64,000 nucleotides of DNA, taken from NCBI RefSeq assembly GCF_000699445.3, contig NC_067197.1:930001-994000 (forward strand). Direction: 5' to 3'. Positions 23,401-32,187 of the stretch are shown here, piece by piece. The notes below the pieces were generated by a model. The model ran no database searches, was not told the DNA's origin, and saw only the letters and a list, made by a program, of their open reading frames with translations. The stretch's first letter is position 1. Each line of letters starts with the position of its first letter. This DNA is from Schistosoma haematobium. Taxonomy: Eukaryota; Platyhelminthes; Trematoda; Strigeidida; Schistosomatidae. Both the position numbers and the translations under genes were made by a program.

Positions 23401-24150
23401 ATTTAGTTTAGGAGAATGAGAGCAGTTATCTTTTTCGGAGCTGACAATCTCACTTTTGTTACTAGGATGACGAACTAATTCAACCGGATCAAGGTTCATT
23501 GTTCCACTTAGAATGGCTTTTATTTGGTCGATTGACAAGTCGTTCAGCTCCTGAATACATCTATGCCACAACTCCGAGATCCCAAGTTGGTAGTCACTTC
23601 CGTCAAAAGATACATAGGGTTGGACAACACATGAAACCTTGGAATTTTTACCAGATGAATGTTTCATATCCCTACGCTCTCGTCGAGCACATATCGACAG
23701 TAAATTAGCAGACACTAGATCTTTGAGCTTAGATGGACCGATAGAAATCCAAGCTTCAGAAAGAAGCTGATAATGATCGTCAACAAAATGATCGAGCTGA
23801 AAAATTGGCCTTTCTTTGTGACAAAGACTTAAACCGGAACGAAGGTTCTCAATGCTGTTACGTAATGTCAGTATCTCGTCTTCACAATTATATGGACATC
23901 CACAAGATGTCAATTTATTCTTATGCTTTTCAGAACGATTACGCTTCTTATCAGCATCAACCATATTGCACACTTTTTGAGTAAGATTGAGTATTTTATC
24001 TTTTTGTCGGCTATTCGATGCATTCCGATTGACTGATTTTCTTTTGAGTTTCTTACGATGTGAACGACTGTGGGGTTTTGTGTGATATGTTTTATGCTTT
24101 TCATTTGATGAATTTGAAGAGCTGTAGCGAGAGTGAGAACGACCCATCAT
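14330..24150 (-). CDS. CAAP1: CAAP1 homologue (caspase activity and apoptosis inhibitor 1), three exons
   Basis: Host protein-coding gene. Exons 24,150-23,335, 16,771-16,589 and 14,422-14,330 join in phase 0 with GT-AG introns (donors GTGAGT and GTATGT, acceptors TTTTCCTAG and ACATTGTAG) to give about 363 aa, close to the length of vertebrate CAAP1 (about 361 aa). Residues 1-110 are Arg/Ser/Lys-rich and nuclear-like. Residues 115-150 (HFVDDHYQLLSEAW, KLKDLV) and 190-216 (ISELWHRCIQELNDLS, QIKAILSG) match the two helical segments of the CAAP1 domain. The C-terminus has ELEMRARAIRAML, a near-invariant block of this family. CAAP1 is reported to restrain caspase-linked apoptosis; the role here is inferred. 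Intron 1 (6.6 kb) and intron 2 (2.2 kb) are full of RTE copies. A further small exon in the introns cannot be excluded. Confidence 0.85.
14915..15865 (+). mobile_element. RTE-B 3' half in CAAP1 intron 2
   Basis: Plus-strand RTE-B thumb and C-terminal domain: RNRMLLQDWPASIPELRIGS at 14,920-14,975, a stop after ISAWI near 15,070, then VLLYGCKMWPLRVED through HRCLRNVDRICWDHRVSYGE, LHRLRWLGHVL and LLGWGPRNCRNRWLETLGD up to 15,660. The 3' UTR follows to a TGACTGACG tail near 15,865. A second short 3' tip (ACCAGGTTCTACGTTGTGAC) follows immediately. It lies antisense to the host gene. Confidence 0.8.
15866..16588. other. CAAP1 intron 2 remainder, no element recognised
   Basis: AT-rich intronic sequence between exon 2 and the RTE-B insertion. 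No coding or repeat similarity seen. Confidence 0.4.
16589..16771 (-). CDS. CAAP1: CAAP1-like exon 2
   Basis: 61 codons encoding an acidic, Ser-rich linker (VLENQFDVQKANDHG at its start). Bounded by a pyrimidine-rich acceptor ending CCTAG and a GTATGT donor, both phase 0. Such a low-complexity linker between the folded domain and the C-terminal helix is also seen in vertebrate CAAP1. Confidence 0.75.
16772..17839. other. CAAP1 intron 1, 3' part, unassigned
   Basis: Contains a perfect 9-bp hairpin CCAGGACTT-AA-AAGTCCTGG at 17,127-17,146 and an 82-codon minus-strand open stretch (17,414-17,166; MFAIKPNGSNFRKYNG start). I cannot assign that stretch to a family and have not included it in the gene model. 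Confidence 0.35.
17840..21375 (+). mobile_element. RTE-A retrotransposon, plus copy, in CAAP1 intron 1
   Basis: RTE-clade element antisense to the host gene. Leader region 17,840-18,660 (with a partial 115-bp duplication of the EN start, 18,481-18,596 versus 18,682-18,798). Endonuclease 18,707-19,480 in broken frames: FNVRTLMQVRQQIGLAM, then CCLSETRIQDSG, VLAGDLNAQVGR; the usual QIDHIAI reads QIGHIAI, losing an Asp. The EN-RT linker is deleted near 19,745. A 467-codon RT frame (19,756-21,159) has ISLLPIASKLL, GFRSGRGCIDHIF, catalytic YADD at residues 188-191 and GWGPRDGATRWLETLSDMAQ. The 3' UTR ends GTGTTCAAATAAA near 21,375. Its RT frame is open, but the loss of linker and EN integrity makes it non-autonomous. 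Confidence 0.85.
21393..22860 (+). pseudogene. Second, strongly decayed RTE-A copy
   Basis: Fragmented RTE-A similarity: EN pieces near 21,400-21,960 and the EN-RT linker near 22,250-22,720 (KVREAWWSECVDELKAAAES, DDRRKLF, TGSKKPVVSEIICEVDSKEI, LAKQLTGLFGSL). It preserves the linker region deleted in both better RTE-A copies, but frames are broken throughout and the RT is largely missing. Confidence 0.7.
22935..23100 (-). mobile_element. RTE-B RT fragment
   Basis: The plus-strand sequence parallels 9,215-9,350 (AAACAATAAGTGATTGGGAC, CAGTCAGGTGAGATTGCAA), i.e. the complement of the region before RT motif 1 of RTE-B. A relic without a frame. Confidence 0.6.
23335..24150 (-). CDS. CAAP1: CAAP1-like exon 1
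   Basis: 272 codons from ATG at 24,150. Open reading continues past the donor TTCA|GTGAGT at 23,335/23,334 for five more codons to a TAA, so an unspliced product would end with five different residues. I prefer the spliced form because GTGAGT is a strong donor and the next exon continues in phase 0 with a conserved family C-terminus. Confidence 0.85.
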
Positions 24151-24340
24151 TTAATATAATAGGTACTCTAAAATTAACTTTAGAAGAGTATAACAAGTTT
24201 ACATTAGTTCCTTTTAGATAAAATGGTGCATAAAATAACTGAAACAATAATAATAGTTCACGGGATGACATATTAGATACGTACTTGGTAATCCTAGGCT
24301 CAATTCTCGAGAGTGTACTTCAGTTAGATGTAATCATATA

Positions 24341-24410
24341 AGTGTGGCGCATATATATCTGGTGCCCTCTTGTACCAATATTTATGTGTTCAAATAAAAT
24401 AATAAAATAG
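24341..24410 (+). mobile_element. RTE-A 3' terminus fragment
   Basis: GTGTGGCGCATATATATCTG followed by GTGCCCTCTTGTACC and ATTTATGTGTTCAAATAAAA: a 5'-truncated RTE-A 3' end about 190 bp upstream of the CAAP1-like start codon. Confidence 0.65.
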
Positions 24411-24519
24411 AATCATATAAGACGTAAAGGAATTACTCTCAATATATCTTTAGCCTATAGAAATGATAGAGGCAACACTGAACAACTTAAAACTTTTGTT
24501 TTATTCTCCGTAGTTAGTT

Positions 24520-24876
24520 TCGATCATTCGCAATGTAGAACCTAGTACATATGTACATCGGTTCAAGTTGCCATACTCCATTAGCACAGAGAGATGAAAT
24601 TGTTAGGCTAAATTCCAGAATTGTAGAGGTAGTAAAAGTACCAGAAATAATAGAAAAGATTAGGTACCAAAGATACAGTCAGTCAGTCAGCTACAACGTA
24701 GGACCAGGCACATATATGGATCGGTCCAGGTTGCCATACCTCATTAGCACAGCAAGATGAACACCGGAATCATAGGAGTGGTTAGGTCAAAGGTGGTAAT
24801 ATATAGGAGAAAGATTGCATACAGTACAAGAAGAAAGAATTAGTTAGTAGAAAGAAAGATATGAAGCGATTTTAGT
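24520..24876 (-). mobile_element. Two RTE-B 3' ends in tandem
   Basis: Two successive copies of the RTE-B 3' UTR in the same orientation: 24,520-24,676 and 24,677-24,876, the second beginning with the CAGTCAGTCAG tail. The second copy runs straight into the 3' terminus of the RTE-A minus copy at 24,877. Confidence 0.65.
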
Positions 24877-27210
24877 CTATTTATTTGAACACATAAATAT
24901 TGGTACAAGAGGGCACCAAATATATATGCGCACACAAAACAATGAGAATTTAAAGACAAGGAAGACAAAAAAACTAAGGAGCGTGAAAGAAAAGGGGAAC
25001 AATAACAGACAGATTGGTGTAAGGTAGTGCAATAATAATAATAGCAATAATGTGGGAACGGAAAGCTACAATCGGAAGAAATCTTTCAGGAAAGGAAGAT
25101 ACAACCACTTTTTATGGAGAAAGTAAAAGAAGGTTACAACAGGATCGCCACTGGCTTCTGTTCTGAGCCATATCTGATAACGTCTCCAGCCACCGTGTAG
25201 CACCATCTCTCGGACCCCAACCAGGGAGCCGTGAAGGACCAACACAAGCCAGTCCTTTGCAGCTTTCTTTCATACCACGACACCATGTCATGCACTGACC
25301 ACCTCTCCGCTTTTTCCAACCTGTCCCAGAGTCGGCAAATAATGCGCGACGTGGAATTCTCTGGGACGACATTCGTAGAACATGTCCAAGCCACCAAAGT
25401 CGGTGTTTCAAGATGGTGACACCAATTGAATTATCGTCTCTGTGCCCGAACACACGATGCCGAACCTCTGCATTACTGACATGGTGTTGCCACTGAATGT
25501 CAGCAATCCTTCGGAGACAACGACGATCGAACACAGAGAGTCGTCCAACGTCCTCAACTCGGAGAGACCAGGTTTCACAAGCGTAGAGCAAAACTGCTCT
25601 CATCGACGCGTTGTAAATCCGACCTCTTACAGTCAGACTGACATCACGAAGGCGCCAAAGGTGGCCCAGATTGGCATAAGCCGCTCTGGCTTTCACTATA
25701 CGTACATTGATCTCATCACTCACACCCCCACCAGCACTTATGCAGCTACCTAGATACACGAACTTCTCGACTACTTCTATCTGCTCACCATCCAGGGTGA
25801 GTACAGGATTATAATCCTGCCAGTCTTGTAGAAGTACTTTGCACTTCGAAGGTGCAAAGCACATACCATACCTACGGACACTGATTGCCAACTGATTAGG
25901 TGCGGATTGCATGGCTTGGGCATTATCGCACAGTAAGACAATATCGTCCGCATACTCAAGGTCGAGAAGTCTTTCTTCAGGCAGCAGATCCACACCGCCA
26001 TTACTTACATCCATCAGAGCTGTTTCCAGAATGTCATCGATGGCAAAGTTGAAGAGGAATGGTGAGATTGGGCAACTCTGTCTAACCCCACTGGTTGAAT
26101 GGAACAATGGAGAGAGGTGGTTGTATGCCCTCATTCTGCCTGAGGTGTTTTTGTATAGGGCTTTGAGGACGTTAATAAACTTCTCAGGCACACCCTTCTT
26201 CAATAGACAATCCCAGAGAACAGTTCTGTCCAACGAATCGAAGGCAGCCCTTATGTCAAGAAACACTACGACTGTTGGCCTGTGGTAAGTATGGCGGTGT
26301 TCTAACATTTGGCGGAGGGTGAAGATATGATCAATACATCCTCGACCAGAACGAAACCCAGCCTGCTCCTCGCGAGTCAATCTTTCTCGGGTTTTGAACA
26401 ACCTACGAAGTATGACGGAAGCCAATAGCTTGGACGCAATCGGAAGTAGACTTATCCCCGATAGCTGTTACAGAAGCGACGTGAAACCTTTTTAAATATA
26501 GGGCCAACTATCAACCCATTCCATGATGTTGGAACACTCTCTAGCTCCCAAACCTTTGTAACTAAGCCTAGAAGCTAGCTCGGTTCGATACTTACTTGCA
26601 ACAGAAGTTGCAACCAATTTTCTGACATCAATCCTTTGGGGTCGATCACTTCGTTGGCCACTGAAAAGTAAGGCAAGATTGGCGCAGACCAAGGCATGGT
26701 CAGAGTCCAGATAGGTACTCCAAAAGGAGCGGCAGTCTTGTACACAACCACGCCAGCGGTAGCTGATCGCGATGTGATCAATCTGAGTCCAGGCTTGGGA
26801 TGCAGAGGGAGGACGCACCATTGGTTTGTGATCCGGTTAAAGCACCGGACATTCGCTTTTCGTCCTCTCATTTTCGTAAACAACACCCCCGCCACGAGAA
26901 GGCAATGAGTAGGACTTCCCTGGCAGAGGCTGTGTACGCGCGGCCGTGTGAGAGTATTTCGAGAGGGAGAGCGGACTCACCCCACTCTCGGCCGTACCAG
27001 GGCATTCGGGGGCCTTACTGCTGTCACACCTCTGTACAGTCAACAGTACGACTTCGCCTTCGGACCTTGGATTTGTTTCTTTTAGTCTTACCTTTCTGAC
27101 GTGGTAGGACCTTGAGGGACAATTGTTCCAGTCAGTATAGCTCGGTTGCTTCATCACGATAGGCAAGCCCGACCACCACGTCAAGGTAGCAACAACGGTC
27201 GGGACCAAAG
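24877..27210 (-). mobile_element. RTE-A retrotransposon, minus copy
   Basis: Inverted relative to the copy at 17,840-21,375. A 437-codon RT frame (26,425-25,112) keeps YADD and the C-terminal domain and differs at one residue from the plus copy. Upstream, EN survives only from QAWTQIDHIAI (26,821-26,492; Asp retained) and joins directly to the leader region (26,830-27,210), so the EN N-terminus is deleted. It shares the same EN-RT linker deletion as the plus copy. A one-base difference in a G-run (four here, five in the plus copy) breaks the frame upstream of the RT. The 3' UTR is clearly diverged from the plus copy. Confidence 0.85.
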
Positions 27211-27224
27211 ATACAATTGGAGAA

Positions 27225-27490
27225 AATTTTAATTAGTGAAACAGAAACACACACAAAGTTATGAGTAGTTCGAGAGCTTAGAATCTGGGGTAAAGACAAA
27301 AACGGATGCACCTGCGCCATTCCAAACGATTTTAAGCTGTGTCATTTAAAGTCTTTAACCATTGGTCACGATAATTACGCGGACCCAATCAGGTAGTCGA
27401 CAACTATTAATATGGCTGTCAAATTGTGAATGACTCTATGGACGTATGCCGTGTCTTTATTGGGCCACCCCTAGCTTTATTCTAGAAGAA
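27225..27490 (-). mobile_element. RTE-B 3' coding fragment
   Basis: The complement of the RTE-B C-terminal region is visible (GCACCTGCGCCATTCCAAAC, CCACCCCTAGCTTTATTCTA), parallel to 7,880-8,080. Decayed. Confidence 0.6.
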
Positions 27491-28959
27491 TTCGAAAATC
27501 TTGACACTTAAGTTTTTACAAGGTGTATTACGTATTATTGGTCAAAAGAGTTGTACATTATTTTTTGAGAAGACAAATATTCAGTAACAAAAGATAAGTG
27601 GTCCTCTTCTTATTGTGCGTATTTACTAAGAAATTCGGGTGTTTGTTCCTTGTTTACTGTAAGGCTACACTATGCTTGCATAAGTTTTTAGGCTACAGCC
27701 GGGTCACTACCTTGCTAAGTGTAGAATACAAGGACAGAAGCAACTGGATTCTTCCAAACGACAACGATATGTGATGTCAGATGAAGCAGAGATCAGTCAG
27801 TCATCATCAACGAAGAACCTGGCACAAATACGCACCGGCCCCAGTTGCTATACCATAAAATTAACTGTCTGATAGTGTGCTGTAACGACATCAAACAAAG
27901 GTCACCTGTCATGATGACATAGTGGAGCTCTTTGTTGATTAACTTCCTTGATTTACTAGTCTGTTAGGAAGATCAAATGAAAAGTGGTGAAATAAGAGGC
28001 GATAAGTTGAAATCTAGCAAAATAAGAAATAACAACCCCGAGTTAGATGAAGCCCTGTTCTGAAGGTTACTAGTGTATCAAAATTAAGGTTACAAAAAAT
28101 AGCGAGGATCCTCAACAATGAAGCCATCCTGTCGCTAAAAACGGCAACCATTCAGAAAGTCTGAGCTCAAAATAGTATATCGAACTTCAGCCACGATAAG
28201 TACCCAATTGAAAAAGCTTCTAATATTGAGGTCTAGGACAAGTAATTGTTTCCTACATGTTTTTTAAAAAAATACTTGCGGTGTTTGCTCATTGGCCGAC
28301 GTGTTAAAGTGACTGGGACTATACTAACTTATAAACCCCTTCCCACAAAGAACTTTGAACATGAAGTTTTGTCTAACACTAGAAGACTTACCGGTAACAG
28401 CCGTTGCTGTTACTGGCCGGTCACCACGTTTCCCATCATGAACAAAGACTTTAAAAGTTTGCATTTGGTAAAACAATTAGTAGCTTTTTACTACATTGTC
28501 TATCGGCGTTCCGGAACGCTGACTCCTATATCTCCTTTGCATGAGGTTGTTGAATACCGGATATGTAGATCTGCTAGCTATGCGGCGAACGACAATATTG
28601 TTGGTCCTGATGCGCAACTTGACATAACAGGAACTACTTGAACTCATGACGTGCTACCGAGTGTTACATCTAAAATCCTGCCCATTATGCAAGAACAGTT
28701 CTCGAGATCTAAGGGTTGACTGGAAGCTCACAGTATCTGTCGAGCTGAAGTGGGCAACCTTTGCATTTACATCTCTCGTAAAAAAGCATTATCTATACTA
28801 AATGGTACAATCAAATGTTTCGTTTGCCTTAGTAGCTGTAGTCATGATCTATTACCGAGCTTCCATTTTGTTGTCAGTTTCAACAATCGCTTCTCGCCAA
28901 ACGTTGTGGTCTGTTGAATAATTGCTTGCTTTAGCTTATTACACGCTTCTGTCGTCGAC
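27491..28959. other. Mostly unassigned; RTE-B 3' tip and a hairpin
   Basis: 27,790-27,855 matches the RTE-B 3' tip (minus strand). 28,390-28,416 forms an 11-bp hairpin (CCGGTAACAGC...GCTGTTACTGG, one mismatch). A 131-codon plus-strand open stretch at 28,246-28,641 has no recognised family; part of it (near 28,540) weakly resembles the RTE-A leader. No gene is called. Confidence 0.35.
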
Positions 28960-30022
28960 ACGTTATCTACCAGCAAATTATGTGGATATCTGTCGGTAAT
29001 ATTTCCGGGACAAGACGACACTTAAGGGCTTATAAGCGAATGTTTTGATGATAGAATCTAATCTCGACATGCACAAACAAAATCCAGGAAGAGATCTTCA
29101 TGGACGTATATTCAGAACCCAGTTTGTGTGTGAATTTCCCAGTATTATGTTTTTTCCGTCAGCGGAAGCGAAGTAACCCTTAAGAGGTGGCTTTTCTGCG
29201 TATGTTCAGAACCCACTTTTTGTCCTATTCTATAAAGCTTATAAATGCTAACTCCTGCTACTGTTTCTGGGAGTAACTTGCTTATTAAGGATTTAATGTG
29301 GCTGAGGTCGTGTTCAGATCTGGTCTTAAGTTCTTCTTCGCGAAAATCCCTTAACTTATGAAAAATGACTGACCTGTCAGCGAGGTTCGTTTTGCTTCCT
29401 GAAATCTTATCCCTGCAGTACAATTTTGCATTAAACGCGAAGGTCTCACTCTGTTTCCTTACGTTTCCTTTTCTGGGTGTGGCTGTGGGTCAACTACTGA
29501 CCTTAATGTCTCTCGATCAAATCATCTACCCAACTCAGGCTATGCTCGTCTACAGTCTGTTTTGTGTTGATATGTGAATTCGGGGCTGAAACTGTCGACT
29601 CCTTATAATTTGTTTATTCAATTCATGCTTTTTTTCTTGTAACCATTCCTTCATCTGTGTGTTACTAGCTACGTCATTGGGTCCACCTTGGTGGTTTCAC
29701 TCAGATCTCAAGTTGGACTCATAGTAAAGCTCACTGCTTTCTTGAAAAATGAATATTGCCCATCTGCTGCTGGCTGTTTATCTGAGTGAATCTTTCGAGC
29801 TATGTTCAGTAGTTCCATCACCTCATGAATCACCAAAAACTTTGAAGAGCAGCATGCTTTGCACAACCAACGTAAAAGTGGCATGCAATACTTTTAATAT
29901 GAAGCCAGTGTGAGTCCGGTGCACATGTTATGATACCACTTGTTGCAGTTGCAACATTCCATTCCATCATCGACAGGAAAAAAACATGTGGGTCTACCAC
30001 AACGATGTCTTAGTTGCGCCAT
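28960..30022 (-). pseudogene. CR1-type ORF1 with PHD-like finger, decayed
   Basis: From an ATG at 30,022 on the minus strand: MAQLRHRCGRPTCFFPVDDG, then MECCNCNKWYHNMC, the Cys4-His-Cys3 layout of the CR1 ORF1 PHD-like finger also seen at 31,167. A stop follows SY near residue 43. Farther on (29,423-29,145) DLSHIKSLISKLLPET and YRIGQKVGSEHTQ resemble the second ORF1 domain of the CR1 element (VESVVRNVLPEEVSG, VIRLGKWVGGETQ at 37,064). It represents a different CR1 subfamily from 31,167. The similarity fades near 28,960. Confidence 0.7.
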
Positions 30023-31166
30023 AAAAATGGTTAGGTAGGCTCATAAGAAGAGAAACACGAAAATTTTCTTAAAGAGCGGAAAAACAAATGAAATCGACTT
30101 CTAGTATAAATATTTTTAAAGCATTAAGAGTTGTCGACATTGAACACAAAAGGCTGAGACTTCTGTGTTACTGGAACTAAAAAATCTGACTTGAGTAAAT
30201 ACGGAAAGTCCTTTTTACCTGTGGATACAAGCGATACTAAAACATTTAATCGACGATGGATAATCGCCACTGACGTTTTTGTTTCGCGTTTGGGGATGAT
30301 TAAGAAAACGAGAAATTTAGCATGTTTTTCCAGTGACGAGAGGAAAGTAAGACTTCCTGGAATGTCACCGCTTTATTCACTCCCTGTTTGGCCTTTATTT
30401 TTGCCTTATTGTTTACTTGAAAGTCATGTGTATCCCAAGAGTACTACAGGACAAAACAGATTTGTAAAGGGATTCAACAGACAACGTCATATGAAAATAA
30501 TAGAACGTTCGTTCTACTTACGTTCTATATTGGTTACAGTAGTAAATCAACGACCACCGCTTGTTGGGTCCTGATTACTGCTTAACGTACCGTAGTGTGC
30601 GAAATTGCCTCCCCAAATTACAGCCACCCATCTTCAGTAATGTGGACAACAGGTTGGTGGACCTTTTTATACACTTACACTCAATTACTATAGTATATTC
30701 CCAAATTAGTTCTAGTCTTTCATTGAAAATAATCGCTGATGGGGTTGATAACACGCACGCTTTATGAACGGGAAGGTTATTACTACCGTGATTTACATTT
30801 CTCAAACTTTTGCTGTGTATTTACACAACAGTGGTGCCAATTCTGATATAAAGAATCTGTACTGAGCTTAACGTTCGGAAGATCACTTTTCTTTTAGAGT
30901 TTTACCCAACTAAATAGGGACAGTGGTATTGTTTCTCGTTGAGTTAATTAACTGTTTTGATCGTAAATTACGCATCAAAACTACTGTTTACACTTTAATT
31001 GCATCTACCTCAGTTAAAGTGTTATTGTATTAAGTTTTTCGATTTTGCTTCTGTGTATTTATTGCATCGAAGCATACTTGGTCGACTTTTACTTGGTTTA
31101 TTTAGTTAAGGTTTGAAAATCGTTTTACATATCCTGTTTTTGTCACCGTTCTAGTTAATTTTCAAG
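30023..31166. other. Spacer between two divergent CR1 elements
   Basis: Should include the 5' UTR of the minus-strand CR1 copy on the left and of the plus-strand CR1 element on the right; the last 90 bp resemble the sequence upstream of the minus-strand ORF1 at 59,816 (AAGGTTTGAAA block). A 127-codon open stretch at 30,191-30,574 is not recognised. Confidence 0.35.
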
Positions 31167-31413
31167 ATGGCTAGGTCTACTCATAAATGTGGACAACCAT
31201 ACTGCTTATTTCCCGTGGATGAAGGGATGCAATGTGATGAGTGTAATAGGTGGTTCCATAAGATGTGCACCCGACTAAGCCCCAATGCATATAAAAGGTG
31301 TTCAAAGCCCAACTCTCATTGGGTTTGTAGTTTTTGTTGCTCGAGCAAAACATTGCTTATCCAGGAAGCAATTAGTCTCCTGGTGTTGGCTAATAAGAAG
31401 GTTGATGAGGGCT
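31167..31413 (+). pseudogene. CR1 element ORF1, 5' part (PHD-like finger), cut by Gypsy-1
   Basis: Starts AAGATGGC. Residues 8-57 form a zinc finger with C8, C13, C23, C26, H31, C34, C54 and C57, the PHD-like finger typical of CR1-group ORF1 proteins, thought to act in RNP formation. After 82 codons plus one base, the frame is broken by Gypsy-1 at 31,414, flanked by the target duplication GGCT (31,410-31,413 and 36,485-36,488). The downstream part resumes at 36,489 in the matching frame. Confidence 0.85.
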
Positions 31414-31734
31414 TGATGATGTCACAGGTATTCAGTGTTTCACAATGCTTCTACCAGTAACACCTTCTAATATGATTTGTACCCACCAAGAGAAATCAAA
31501 AGACAGAGTCGAGGAGATCGGAAGAGTATATTTGGCGATGACCAATATATTGGAATTCTCTGATCTAATCTGGCTAGCGATTGCGGTTGATGTTGGGCAC
31601 GGCGTTACCACACGTGATCTGGTGCAGATGCCTGACCGAGCGCCTTCAGCTAGATGAGTCCACTAAAACATATGGTCAGCATCCAATGTCGAAAACTTAG
31701 TGCTATTTATTTTGGGGATTTATTTACCGCTACA
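31414..31734 (-). repeat. Gypsy-1 3' LTR
   Basis: 321 bp. Differs from the 5' LTR at a dozen or more positions, concentrated in the part nearest the outer end (31,440-31,500), far more than the Gypsy-2 LTR pair differs. Confidence 0.85.
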
Positions 31735-32187
31735 TATCACTCCCCCTAGTTGGGCAGTGACGACCCTAAGACGTGGCCAGCCAGAAGTTTAAACCCAGCG
31801 AGTTTGTCGTTGGTAAACACTCTTCTGATAGCTTACTAAATTTAGCAGCGTCTGGTCGTCTTTCCTTACTATATGGGACGGAGGTACAACATAGTAAAAA
31901 AAGAAAATGTACAATGAAAATTTCGGATCCTCATAAACGTCATCGTTCTTTTCCAGTCGTCCTGGAAAAGAAAAAAGAAAATGTAAGTGCATGTCGAAAA
32001 TACACTCGTATGTGCGTAAAAACACAATGTCGGCGGAAAAAAAATGGAAAATAAACTCATGAGCACGTAATAGCGTTAAAAAAAATTGTTTTTTTTTTGT
32101 TTGTTTTTTTTAATAGAAATAAAAATATACAAGCATATTAAAATTGTTTTTTTTAAAAAAAAATAATATAAAATGTCGAGAAGTGCC

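Noticed and set aside
28246..28641. 131-codon plus-strand open frame as a gene
   Set aside because: No recognised domain, unusual composition and partial resemblance to an RTE leader.
30191..30574. 127-codon plus-strand open frame as a gene
   Set aside because: No recognised similarity. It lies where CR1 5' UTRs are expected.
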